Source: Macropodus opercularis
Lineage: Eukaryota; Chordata; Actinopteri; Anabantiformes; Osphronemidae
Length of the DNA stretch: 64,000 nucleotides
Assembly (NCBI GenBank): GCA_030770545.1
Contig: CM061090.1
Span: 18,200,501-18,264,500 of the forward strand
Direction of reading: 5' to 3'
Shown: positions 35,588 to 47,480 of the stretch, in pieces
Layout: every line of letters begins with the position of its first letter
Position numbering within the stretch: position 1 is the first letter of the stretch
Notes under the pieces: model-generated
Databases searched by the model: none
The model's input: only the letters and a program-made list of their open reading frames with translations
What the model was told of the DNA's origin: nothing
Program-made: the position numbers and the translations under genes

Positions 35588-38382
35588 GTGAACAGAACCA
35601 CGGGCTCTGTTGACGGCTGATCACCGGCGAGGTGGAAACGGCAGCATCAGCGCACGTGCACGTAAACAGCTGGAGTCACTGTAAACCACTGCATTGTTGC
35701 TTTGGCTACTCGTCACGTGTGCTTTACCATTAGCATACTTGCTACATATTGTACTTATAGTATGCTTACGTGTGCTTTCCATTAGCATACCTACTACGTA
35801 ATGTACTTATAGTATTCTTACGTGTGCTTTCAGGGTTTTACGTTTTAGTTTGTGAAAATAAGGTTTAATATATATTGTTTTCAAGCGATAGAGAAGTCTA
35901 GTCTGAAGCAATGCATGCTGGGTATTCATAAACACTAGCATAAACTATATGTGAAGGACATAGTCAGTTTTATAAAGTAAAGTATAATAAAAGAAGATCA
36001 GTTGCAGCATTTATTTTCATTACCATGGCAATGCATTATAGTCACAAATAATTCAGGACACTTTTAAAGTCCCTGTGGAACCGTTACAGTGCTTTTTGTC
36101 TTTTTTGTCAACATCCTCCCCACTTTTATGAAATGAAACAACCATAATGTGTGTGTTGAGGTGGCTGGCAGGCGGACGGCAAGGGACCGAGTATCTGGGA
36201 CACGTTCTGTCACGAGAAAGGCAGAGTGTTCGGGGAGCACGACGGTGATGTTTCCTGTAACAGCTACGAACTCTGGGAGAAAGACCTGGAGTGCGTTCAG
36301 CAGCTCGGACTGACGCACTATCGCTTCTCTCTCTCGTGGGCCCGTCTCCTGCCTGATGGGACCACGCGGCATGTCAATCAAAAAGGTATTTCCGTAGTCG
36401 GACAGGATTTAAATCCAAACCAAAACACAATGCAACAGTCTCATTTACCTTTTCGCCCATTAATTCCAGCGCTGTCCATTCCTCCCACAGGTGTTCAGTA
36501 TTACAACAGACTACTTGATGATTTGCTGGCCTGTGAAGTGTCGCCTATGGTTACACTGTACCACTTTGATCTGCCTCAAGCTCTCCAAGACCGGGGTGGC
36601 TGGAAGTCGCGGGATATAGTGGAGCTGTTCGACAGTTATGCCCGGTTTTGTTTCCAGACGTTCGGTGATCGTGTCAAACATTGGATCACCATCAACGAGC
36701 CTTACGTGTGTGCCAAATTCGGTCATGAAGACGGCATCCATGCCCCGGGGCTAGAAGAACCAGGCCTATCTGCTTACCTGGTGGGGCATAACATGCTACG
36801 AGCCCACGCCAAGGCCTGGCACAGCTACAGCTCCGTCTATAGATCAAAGCAGAAGGGTGCAGTGTCTCTGGCCATTAACAGCGACTGGCTTGAGCCATTA
36901 GACCCCAGTAGTGATGAGGATATCGCTGCTGCTGAACGTGATCTTGCATTTACATTAGGATGGTTTGCCTGGCCTGTGTTTGTTACAGGTGATTACCCAG
37001 AAATCATGAGATCTGCCATTAACTCTCAAAGTGAGAAGCTCGGGTACAGCGGCACCTCAAGGCTGCCCAGTTTCTCAAAGGATGAACCTGCCGTGTTAGG
37101 CACGGCCGACTTCTTCGCTTTGAATTACTACACGTCCCGCAAAGTCAAGCCAGCAGGTGGTGGTGGTGGAGGGACGTTGTGTATAAAGAGTGACAGAGAT
37201 GCGCAAGAAGTTTTGGATCCTTCGTGGCCCATCTGTGGTGTGTCTTGGCTGGCAGTGGTACCACATGGTTTAAGGAAACTTCTTAACTACATTAAGGTAA
37301 AATTACAGCTCAAATGTCATCTTTTTGGTTTATTTGATATGTCACCTCAGCCAAGATCCCTTAAGAACTAAACACACAAGGATAAATCGAGTTTTCCTCC
37401 CGAAATGACCGAAATTACCTTCAGCCTAACCAGAACACAGTGACATTTGTCTGCTATTGATTTTGTATGCGGTAATCTGCTTTTAACACCTCCAGAAAAC
37501 ACATTGATGCTTCATTAGTGCTGTCACATCAGATGAAACACTTACTTTGCTGAAAAGTGTTTGCAAACGAGCAATTTCCTGCTGTTGTGACTTGTCACAG
37601 GCCATTAGTTCGAGCTTGGCACCGATGAAACACGACTAAACGGCGTACCGCAGGCCAATCTGTCTCTGCCTCAGAATGTGTGACAGTCACGATGCCTTGC
37701 TTGACAAAACTATTTGCCCTGTGACTTTCCAGGACACCTGCAGCAACCCAGCCGTCTACATCACAGAGAATGGCTTCTCTCAGGTGGGGCCGCTGCAAAT
37801 TGATGATGTCCAGCGCTGTGAGTTTTACAAAGACACCATCTTGGAAGTGGGTAAAGGTACCAGCTGCACCTACGCTGAATAAATATAATAATATAATAAC
37901 AAAATTGCAATCAGGGTTGTCTGTTTGCGTGGCCTAACACATAGACAGACACTGATTTCTGTAGCATCGAAACCAGGGGCTTAATGTGATTTAAAAACAA
38001 ATAATTATTGTCCTAATGTACAGTTTTAGTGCCACCATCTGGGCAGTGTGTGCGTTTCTTACCACCAAGCACGCAGGAATGTTGATACAGAGCGATTCTG
38101 AGCTGGCATGCACACATCAGGTTTGGTCATGGTCATGGTTTAAAACGAGGCCTGTAAATTTTGTGTTTCTCCGCAGCTGTTAAAGAAGACGGGGTCAACG
38201 TCCGTGGATACTTCGCGTGGTCCCTACTGGACAACTTTGAATGGGCTGACGGCTTCAGCGTTCGCTTTGGATTGTTCCACGTGGACTTCTCCGATGCAAA
38301 GCGGCGTCGAACCGTGTACCGGTCCGGACTGGAGTATGCAAAGACTATCATGGAATACAAGGCAGCAGTACATGTACAGTGA
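35533..38382 (+). CDS. gba3: gba3 cytosolic beta-glucosidase (GH1), complete, 5 exons
   Basis: Exons 35533-35587, 36161-36385, 36491-37296, 37733-37850 and 38177-38382 join in phase to 1,410 nt, 469 residues, the length I recall for human GBA3. Glycoside hydrolase family 1 landmarks appear in order: FAWGAGTAAYQIEG near the N-terminus, HYRFSLSWARLLPDG, VTLYHFDLPQAL, WITINEP with acid/base Glu163, DFFALNYYTSR, YITENG with nucleophile Glu374, FAWSLLDNFEW and RFGLFHVDF. There is no signal peptide or membrane anchor, so it should be a soluble cytosolic enzyme. The family hydrolyses beta-D-glucosides and galactosides, including dietary xenobiotic glucosides and some glucosylated lipids. The single-domain length and missing leader argue against the GH1 relatives lactase and klotho. 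The gene is divergent from adgra3, as in human. Confidence 0.96.
35715..35835 (+). repeat. Imperfect tandem duplication in gba3 intron 1
   Basis: Unit 1 (35,715-35,767) and unit 2 (35,768-35,819) share ACGTGTGCTTT, CCATTAGCATAC and GTACTTATAGTAT in the same order with period 52-53 bp. A partial third unit starts at 35,820. An E-box CACGTG overlaps the start of unit 1 (35,714-35,719). Confidence 0.85.
36161..36385 (+). CDS. gba3: gba3 exon 2: GH1 N-terminal barrel
   Basis: Encodes GWQADGKGPSIWDTFCHEK, then SYELWEKDLECVQQLGL and THYRFSLSWARLLPDGTT. Acceptor GTGTTGAG|GT, donor AAAAG|GTATTT. The following 105-bp intron is stop-free in frame. Confidence 0.94.
36491..37296 (+). CDS. gba3: gba3 exon 3: catalytic core
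   Basis: Encodes VQYYNRLLDDLLACEVSPM, VTLYHFDLPQALQDRGGW, WITINEPYVCAKFGHEDG with the acid/base Glu, DYPEIMRSAINSQSEKLGY, DFFALNYYTSR, a six-glycine run (residues 316-321) and LRKLLNYIK. Acceptor CCTCCCACAG|GT, donor ATTAAG|GTAAAA. It is the largest exon, 806 nt. Confidence 0.96.
37733..37850 (+). CDS. gba3: gba3 exon 4: nucleophile exon
   Basis: Encodes DTCSNPAVYITENGFSQ with the nucleophile Glu, then VGPLQIDDVQRCEFYKDTIL and EV. Acceptor CTTTCCAG|GAC. The donor is taken as GTGG|GTAAAG because the product aligns with GBA3 without a gap. A second GT six bases downstream (AAAG|GTACCA) would add two residues in frame. Confidence 0.9.
38177..38382 (+). CDS. gba3: gba3 exon 5: C-terminal barrel and stop
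   Basis: Encodes VKEDGVNVRGYFAWSLLDNF with the conserved WSLLDNFEW, then RFGLFHVDFSD, YRSGLEYAKTIM and VHVQ before TGA at 38,380-38,382. Acceptor TTCTCCGCAG|CT. Confidence 0.95.
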
Positions 38383-39060
38383 TTAAAGTAAAAAAAAAAA
38401 ACACCATTTAACAGCTTTTCTTTTTAATGAAATGAGTTAATTCAACTCCAACCAACCGAAGTAAGAGGAAATGTTTAACAAGTCGACTTCTTTCATGGGA
38501 AGTATGACTCTAGTAAAGGATGTGAGGACATGGACGGGGTGTTAATATGATTTATTGCAATGCTCATTAGTATTCAGCTGTGCCCAGGTCCTCTGCACAA
38601 TGAGCTTAATGGAGAGGGGAGTTTCTCACTCCAGGCCTGGTCCAGCCTATACATAGGGCGGCAGAAGAAACATGCATGGACAGTGTTCAACGGCGCCAAA
38701 TGGTGGCAGTACCTCGAATAACGGCCTTGTTTGTCTGCCCCTGTACATTCACGGGGGTAAGGTGACTCTGCTTGGCAGTCTGTCTACATATCTAAGATCT
38801 TATCTTCCTCTTAATCAGACGAGTGTGTGTCTAATTCACAGCCGCTGTGAGCACAGCATAATGCCTCGCATTGTACGGTGGAGGTTTCAGGTGGAAGCCC
38901 GGCGATGCAGGGGACAGGGGCCTCGCTTAAACTGGGTTTACAGCTACAGCACTGTAAGAAAGAAGAATCTTCATGTTCGAGAACAGAGGCAGAATAAATG
39001 CACAACACCATAAAAACCTCTCAGCTGACCACGTAGCATCTCAGATTTATTTGTAATAAA
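38382..39060 (+). terminator. gba3 3' UTR and candidate polyadenylation signals
   Basis: ATTAAA overlaps the stop at 38,382-38,387. Canonical AATAAA hexamers occur at 38,993-38,998 and 39,055-39,060, about 610-680 nt downstream. The distal pair is the more likely end of transcription. No coding signal is seen here. Confidence 0.4.
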
Positions 39061-40319
39061 CCCTTTTTTGCATCAGTCCGAGAAAATGTAGAGTAACACA
39101 TCATAATTAAAACTCCAAGGAGCCATACCCATCACAAAGAGAGCGACAAAAAGCAGAGAAAACTGCATGTGACGCCATCAGAAGGTAAAATTAATTATGT
39201 CAAGTGCTGTAGCTGTACAGAGCTATGTTAATATTTGGCTTTGTGTCACTGCTCAATGTAACCTACAACAAAACAAACAGGATGAGACCCACAAACCGGA
39301 AAGAGCAGTTTGACCATGATCTGTTTGTGAGCCTGCAGTGACACCTTGTGGTACTAAGTGGATTTACAGCTTTGAACCCTCACCGCCACAAACCGCAGCA
39401 TGTGTATGATGTGCTGCTTTGATTAATACAACGCATCCTGTCTGGCGCTACAATAAACAACTAAAGCAGCTCTCTAACTACAATACATCACGGATTTAAC
39501 ACAATTAATATTTATGCTCCGATGTGAAGGAAAATGTCATTTATATTCAGTGCTGGGAGACTTTGTTTGCATTAATAAGCGTGGTGTATCGTGACATCCA
39601 GTTGGCTGTGCATACTGTTTTCAACAGATGTGAATAATACCCTCGTGGCCCTCCTCCATCTATGTCAAGCCGAGTGAGATTCTCCTTTGTCTTATGATGA
39701 ATAACAAGCTATTGTGACGCCATGAATAATGCTGCTGCCGCTCACGTTAGAGCCTCTTTGCAGAATGACTTTAAAGGCAAAGTTGGGCCACATCTCAAAC
39801 TGTTTGAGTGGTAATGATGTTCATCTAATATCTGAGGCTGTTGGTGGTGTTTAAATACCAGATGTGCAGGACTGTGGTTGCAGAGCAAAGCAGCTTTATA
39901 GAAATCTGCCCTGCAACGTGTTTAAACATCAGTTATGACTTCAATAGTGCTCTGTACCCTTTGTTTGTTTACAGATCTGCTATTGCTTGGTGTACTGTTC
40001 TCTTTTCTTTGAGATCGAGGCTGCCCACCCTGAGCCTGGTTCTGCTGCTGGTGTTAAATACACTAAATTGAATAAGCTGAATCAAATGACATCCACTCTT
40101 TTATGTCAGAAAGGAAAAGCAACCACTTAACTGGATGCTACCTGCATCAAAGACCAAAAAAAAAGACCCACGACTAAAGCAGGTTTGAAGCATTCCCATG
40201 ATTCATTCCCGGCTAAGAGTTGATTAGTAATTCCACCAGCTGTCTTCCAGTATTGATGGATTTCATCTCTCTCTATCATGAGGTAGCTGCACGGGTAAAA
40301 AGAAGCACCGGTGCTGCTG

Positions 40320-40870
40320 AATTGATTGAATGAAATATGAGTAAGAAGTTACTGTGCACTTAGTGAATGTTGGCTGAGGAATAACGTGTGCCTATTGGAA
40401 GTTGGGAAAGCTTAAAACATTAATTAGCATTTAAATAATTCACTCTTCCAGTCTCTTTAATAGCCCAACTACTAATATTCAACTTCAATTCATTACAGCG
40501 GGTGGAATTTATTCTGATTAGGCCGTGATGGAGAAAGTCACCAAAGAAACCATTTCTTCATGTGCTTTCCAATTAAGCGCCAAATATATCATGTGTATAG
40601 ATAAGTTGCTTTTGACAATGAATTAGTATGTTTAATTGTAACGTTCAATCACATTTGCTGGCAGATATTTGCCCCTAGGAACATTCTGGCAAATTACCAA
40701 GAGAGGCCCATTTGTATTTAAGCAAACTTAGCTCATTATATTTTGATAGACATTATGAAATATTCAATAACTGGGACATTCATTTACTTATGCTAAATTA
40801 GCTAAATAATGTAGCTGCTAATAAACTGTCTTCATCGTGGATTGTAGGAAAACCACAGCCTGGTGTGTGG
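40320..40870. promoter_or_regulatory. Candidate conserved non-coding enhancer
   Basis: About 550 bp, AT-rich yet non-repetitive and without long open frames. It is dense in homeodomain-type and related cores: AACATTAATTAGCATTTAAA, CTGATTAGGCCG, TCCAATTAAGCGCC, GAATTAGTATG, GCTAAATTAGCTAAATAATG. This is the strongest enhancer-like stretch in the window by composition. Sequence conservation was not testable here. Confidence 0.35.
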
Positions 40871-41223
40871 GTGTAGCTCTTAGAGACAGAAAGGGTACGA
40901 CTTATGGGGAATAATTACCTTTTCTAGTTACTGATTACCCCTCATGTGCATATTCCGCGGAGAAATGATTAGATTGTTGCTTCAATATCAAGATGAAGAG
41001 ACATCAGCCCCTCCCTCGCTCTGCAGCGCAGACACAAATCTCTCCGTCTGGGATGTTTCAGTCAGCTGGTGAGGGACGCGCGAGAGGCCCAGACCACCCC
41101 TCAGACGCCTCGTCTTCTGTGTGCCTCTGTCTTCCTTTCTTTCCTCGCTCCCTCTCGCTCCAGCTCATCATCTTACACTCTCCTAATCGCATTGCTCATT
41201 TCCCATTGACATGAGAGGTTGTG

Positions 41224-41242
41224 GAGAGAGAGAGAGAGAGAG
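41224..41242. repeat. (GA)n microsatellite
   Basis: A short uninterrupted GA run followed by purine-rich sequence. Confidence 0.9.
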
Positions 41243-44200
41243 GAGAAAGAAAAAAAAAAACAGCACAAACTTTCTAAATCCCATTGACCTACTTCGCCAG
41301 ACATTTCACTGGGAATTCATACGAGTGCAAAAGAGTTAGAAGAAGAAATGTTTTCTCACCCCATCACCCCCCCCCCCCCCTCCAATTTTCCTCACGACCC
41401 CCTCCTTCTCTTTCTCTTTCAGCTAGAAGCCGTTTCCCTCTCATCCCATATTTGATCCTGTGTGAGCACTACAGTGCATTATACAAGTGGATAAACGCCT
41501 TACTGTGGCATAACCAGTGGTTTGGAGCTCTGTCACCACTTTTTGACAGCGGCGTAAGAAGCGTGACATCGGAGTTATAAAAAGTGCTTTGGAAGACCTC
41601 GTCTTTGATTGACGAATTTGGCGGCGGAGACATGTTCGAGGGGCTCGAATGCTGCTAGGTCTTGAAGACAGGAAGTGGAATTATGACAGACCCATACAGA
41701 GAACTAAAGCGGGCGGAGATGAAAAGAGAATAAAAAGAGAGAAAGGCAATTCAAATCTTTTCTTCTGAGGCCCTCCCTGAGGGACTGCAGATGACCCCGC
41801 TAACGACTGTCGAAATTTTAACTCCCTTGAGTGTGATGGCGCTGCGTGATGGGAGGGGGTTCGCAGACCTGCCTGAAAAATTGAAAGCTCCTAGAATATT
41901 CAGCTAACCCTGTGTGCTCGGTCGGGGGGGAAGCAATGTGTGTGTGTGTTGGGGGGGGATAGTGATTGGTATTCCAAGTCTGAGTGTGTGTGTTTGTGTG
42001 GTGGGTAAGCCCAGCAGTGGTGGCAAGAGAGAGAAACCCCCCCCCTCCTCCGTGCGCGCGTGGTGGCCAATGAGCCGAGCGCCGACTCTCATGGGAACAG
42101 TGGTAGGAACGTGAGTGACAAAGGGAAAGAGACAATTTAAAGAACCTTTAGAACCCAAGTGAATATAACCGTGGTGGCTTTGTGGTTATCGGGCCTGGAT
42201 CCAAGCAGAGAGACTAATGACGTTGACATAACCTCATGCTCCCAATATGCAAACACGATGTCATCAACAAAGAAAAAGGGAAAAATTCATCTTGTGTAAA
42301 TCTCCCCGGGAAACTTTAGAGACAGAAAACGGTTACCTGTGAGTCTTATCTGTCTGAGAATAATGAAAGGAATAAATGGGGATACAGTGTAAGCTTCATT
42401 CCACATTTAGATCGGCCTTTCATGTCATACTGTACCTCAATCAAAAAAAGTCATTTTAGTGAGTTTAGCTACTCACATCTGGCAGCGTTATTAAAAAAAC
42501 GAGATCCGACAGAGTAAAATGTATCCGCTTGGATCAACTGTACTGTGTACATACAGCTTCAATGCACTGAGCGCTTTGCAGGACATGTAAAGGTACTTGG
42601 TCCTTCATGGCTGCAAGCAAGCCAAAAAAAAAACAAAAACAAAGACCACTAATTTAATAAATGCGTAACTCTCGAGGCTATTTTCAAATCGTCATGGTCA
42701 GTCTGGGATACAGTTTTGCTCATTAACTCTCGTCATGCCAACAAGAACAAGCGACCAGTAGATTATCCATCTGAGAGGGAGCATGTTGTTTGCTAACTGG
42801 TAAAATTAAAGAACTTGTAAAAAATATTCAAAGACCTGCTGATTTGACTCTTGGGTGGGTGTAACTGTTGGCTTGTGCCCAGAGTCCAACGATTAAGCTT
42901 CCTATCACGAGACTGCTTCTCTCGCGGCAACTTTTGTGTGGTTCTTGTGCAAAATGCCGTGGCTCCTCTCTGGATGAGCCGCAGACGCGCTTTCGGTCTG
43001 GTCGTTTCAAAAGGAAGAGGAGCGAGTAGACGCACGGGGCACAGAGCAACAGTGCGCGCAGACTAATTAACTCTAAGTGTTGTACGACATGCTCCCTTCT
43101 CACCCGTGTTGTCACTCAGGGTTTGAGTGGCGCTAATGAGAGAATTATCTAGCCTCGGACCCTGGTAATGCATTCAAATGAACACCAGCTGACCTGACCT
43201 ATGAGATGGCTTTTTAATCTCACCACTTAATACCAATCAGACCTGCTTTCTCATGTGCCCACACTGGGAGGGCCCCCTGCTCCAAATACCGCCATCCACT
43301 TTTTTTTTTCTTCCCTCCACTGTTGATCTAAGGGAGAGTGTTAATTGTCTTGGATGACTCAAGGGTTTGTGCTGATATTATGCAGAGAACCTCAGGTGCG
43401 CAGGATGAAACAGGTGGATGTGGCTTTGGATGTGTGTGTGTGTGCCGGCCCATCAAAGTGAAAGTGTTTGAATGCTCGCGCGTGGTCGTGTGAGTGTGTG
43501 TAAGCCCCTTATCATGAGAACCCAGTAGAGGATTAGGAAGGTTAATAAGGTCACGAGTTTGCAACAAAAGTTGGTGACACACAATAAAGCTTTGGCATTG
43601 TTGGATTACCATAATCATCATCCTTTGGTGCGCAAACCTGTGACTCAATTGTTGTTTCCAGATGCAGTACAAACATTTCGCAGAGGCTGGATGGGGGAAT
43701 TGAATAATTACCTGCTGTTATTACCTATTGAAGCATTTATACATGAGCAAAAAAAGCCTCTGTTTCTAATTGGATCAAGGTGTTTTTTGGTTTGTTGTCT
43801 GGCGGGTTTAGTTGTGATGGTTGGTTTTAGGAAAACAAAAGGACTGAACTTGTGGGCAACACGAGCAATAATCCCTCTCAAGTGCTTGGGCTATAGCCGC
43901 TTTTTTCTTGTTTTTTTTTTTTTTGTTTTACCAAGCGCTCGAGGTAACAAATAGCACATCAGCCAGAGTTCAAGGCTTGCACGCGAAGTAGTTGGTGCGT
44001 TTCAGTGCCTTTTGGGGAGACTTTTATTGTTATAAATCTTGTGGCATACTCGCGTATGCTTTTGTGTGCGTGCCAGGGACCCCAACTCAAGCGTCGCGCT
44101 CGCGCAGACCCACGAATGGAGCTTTAGATGGCAACCGCCCTACACTTGCAGAAACGTCTCACCGTAAGGAGGAAAAACATTGTCTGTGCTGCGCAAGGCC

Positions 44201-44683
44201 GTTCCCTCAGGTCATCAGAATCTATATTTTTCCTATTGTTTACAAGCTGTTGGGATTTGTCTGAATGAGGCAGACAATTAAAAGGGATTTAATAGGATTC
44301 ACTTATTGCTGACTCGAGGAGGTGGTTGTGATACCTTTAGTAATGATTTTACTCTTCAGTGTACAAGTTTAAGTATATGGTACGATACATGTTATGGATA
44401 TAGTTGCCAGATTTCTAACTACAGCTGTAGACGGTAACAACACAAACACATTGTGTTGCACATGTTCACATGTCCCTGGCTGACAGCTAATTGTCCAACA
44501 GACAATACAGATCAGCTGGGGTCTTGTGTCGCGTACGTGTGAGGCGAAGTTGCAGCTTTGCTCTCTCTATCGCAGCCCACAGCACCATTGTCACGCTGCC
44601 GCTCAGGTAACAGTCCCAGTCGTCACTCATCTGCCTGATGGCCGCTGCTATCTGCCCTGACGCTGACTGATGACGGGCATGAG

Positions 44684-44711
44684 GTGTGTGTGTGTGTGTG
44701 TGTGTGTGTGT
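44684..44711. repeat. (TG)n microsatellite
   Basis: An uninterrupted TG run of about 28 bp. Confidence 0.96.
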
Positions 44712-47029
44712 TGTGCTGGGTCTGTGGCAAGGTGGCTGGCAGCGAGGGAGGCGAGGTGGACACTACCCTAACCGAGGGTTGGTGGGCAGTGCTGAATTCA
44801 CTGCCTTGGGGCCTCTGAGCAATACGGGAGCTACTGGGCACAACAGCCAAGCAAGGACAACAGTGCTGGTTTGATGGATCAGTTGTCACATGGGAAAGAG
44901 CATGACAGGGAAAAGAAACGGTCTGTCAAGGCTGGCGCTAGTTTGTGGTAGGAACATTTTGAAAATATATATAAATATATTCTTTTGTTTTGTTTAATAT
45001 ACTGTAATTATTAGTTAGTTTGGTCGGTCATTTTGGCACATTTTTGCCAAAATGTGCTGGTCTGGGTGGTTTCCAAATGGGACATTTTATTCATTTGGCC
45101 ACAAATGCACAAATAAAAAAATCTGAATACACGTGACTGTTCATATGTAAGCGTCTGCTGGCTGTGTGGGAGGATCAATGCGTCCCCACTGATGCCGCCT
45201 CGCCCTCCGCTCGTGAGGTGAACCGGGGAGAGAGGGGGAGAGGTTGCCGCGGTGGGAGGAGTGCGGGGCGAGAGGCGCGCACTAAATGGATGCGATGCAA
45301 ATGGCACCAGAGGACATAGGAATCAATTTACCTTATTGAAACAAATGAGAGCAGCTCAGTTTCTGCTTTTTTTTTTTTTGGCTGCCCCCATTGTTATTGT
45401 AATTGTAATTAACCCACTCAACCCAAATCTCTGAACCTCCCTTTCACAAACATGACCAACCTCCTCAACAACCCTGTCTGGGCCCCCTTTTACCCTAATG
45501 AAAAAGCCTTAGAGGGGCCAGGTAAAAATGTAGGTGCTGTAATGGTGATTCATGGCACTGTGTGACATGCTAAAAGGAACGGGAGATCTGCCTGGGAAGC
45601 ATTTAGGAAAGGGTATTCCATGTATGAGTGCCAGAACCCTCATTTGAACACGCACACGTACACCAGTAATGACTTACGATCTGTCCACATGCTCTCATGT
45701 TTATGTGCTCCCCGCTCCCTACCTTTACGCAATCCCAATAACCAAAATGGACTCTGCGCATGGTTGGAGTGACCTCGGAGGTGAGTGGCCAGCAGAATTC
45801 CCGTTTCATATACTGATGCGTGATGTCCTATTGAAAATTTGCCACTCTTTCATTTAAGCATAGGCCACATTGACGCCTGAGCTCTAATTCCCCTGTGTGG
45901 CGTGAGCATTGTGTAACGGTCTTAGGGGATGGATCAATAGTTAGAGAGCGCAGCGGGGTCATGGTGGAATCGATGCGCTGGACAAACGACCTCCAGCTGC
46001 CGTTCGCACCTTCCAAGCCACTTGACACCTGAGGCGATCTTTACTGAAATGTCCTCTGCTGAAATGCCACAGGGCCACAGGCTGCTGAGCAGTCACTCAT
46101 GCAGCGCTCTCGAATCAAGCGGCGTATGCAATCCGGGGTCTGCTGTCATCCACGATGAAAGGGCCTTGGCTCAGCGTTACTAAATAAACAAAACTCATGC
46201 ACCTGAGAATGTCAATTACTTGCCGCCTGCCCCATTGGATGGCCCTGTGCCTGATGGCCAAATTGGGATTAATTTGGGGAGGATGGGGGCCAGTGTAGAG
46301 GTGACACGGCGTCGTTCCACCCCAAAGAGAGCGCGAGGTGGCTGTAGCATGGAGAACAGGAGCAGTGGGCCGACTTGATTGTTCCCATATTACCCTGCAC
46401 ATCGTTTTAGCCTAAGCGGCAAAAGACGCTGATGAAAACAAGTGGTCGGAGGCAGACACCCAGAAAATGAGCTCCGCCCCCCCCCGAACCCCCCCAACCC
46501 CTCTTTCCCTTCTTACCCTTCCACTGGGCTGCATAATTCAGAAGAGCCATCTTGTGGAAATGTCATCGCGTGGTGGCGGTGGAGCAAGCAGTGTGACAGA
46601 ATGCTGCAACGCCTCCCGGGCCGGGGCCCTCGCCACACTTGCCACGCCCGAGTCGGCCTGACCTTGCAGGCGCTGATATATGCAGCCGTGCGGGCGTCAA
46701 AAAATGGAGAAGGAGCTCCTCTTCGGTTTTAGCCACCGCCAGCAGAACTTTTTCCTCTGACTCGGGTTCATGGAGAGGTGGATGCATATTTCAAAGCGTG
46801 ACTGTATATGTTTATTTGCTTGAGGATATAGATTTTTTTTTTTCCTTTTTTCCTCATTTTTGTTTTTGAATAGAGGTCAATTCCCCACTGTGCGTTGTCT
46901 TTTATGCACCCACTCCCTATTCTTCATTCATCTTACCTGCTGACACATCTGACAACACTCTGCTACATTATCATCTCCCACCGCCCTGCTCTATACCTTC
47001 CACTATAACACAGGGCCAGCTCGACTCCT

Positions 47030-47480
47030 CCACCCTTTCCTCTTTCTCCTTTAGAAAACTGATTATAAATGGTCAATTTGAAAATAGACTGGAAAGTCCC
47101 CAAGGCTGCTTTGCCTTGTCAAATTGAAAACGGACAAGGACAAGCCAGTCTACTTGCCCCCTGTCTGCCATCCTGATATTTCCGTGGCAGGCGCGCGAGA
47201 GGGAACATAACAAATTCCCCCCAATGCGGCAGGCAAGGCGTTGGCGAACGTTGACGATGGAGGGTGGAGCGGCGGCAAGCTGAGGATCTTCAACATCTAG
47301 CCCTCAGCATTTATATCGCAGCTCTCCACAAAGAGTCTATGGATCACTTCAGTGGGCTGGTGTTGGCAGTATCAGGAAAAGCCATAGGCTGTCAGGGAAT
47401 ATGTGCCTTTCATATTTCACCGTAGACAGCCCTCCCATCTCCCGGCCTCACTCACAGCAGCCTTTGAGGATAATATCTTC
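47030..47480. promoter_or_regulatory. Candidate conserved non-coding element
   Basis: High-complexity sequence without a coding frame. It contains GATTATAAATGG and two related phrases (GTCAATTTGAAAATAGAC at about 47,073 and GTCAAATTGAAAACGGAC at about 47,118). The second half includes CTATGGATCACTTCAG and a GGCTGTCAGG motif. The call is compositional only. Confidence 0.22.

Noticed and set aside
36226..37371. gba3 as a single 381-codon open frame
   Set aside because: It reads through intron 2 and into intron 3, lacks the N-terminus and lacks the nucleophile exon. The five-exon model is far better.
43559..43954. 131-codon plus-strand open frame
   Set aside because: It ends in a Phe run from a poly-T tract and has no homology. 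One region (KPVTQLLFPDAVQTF) looks ordinary but was not recognised.
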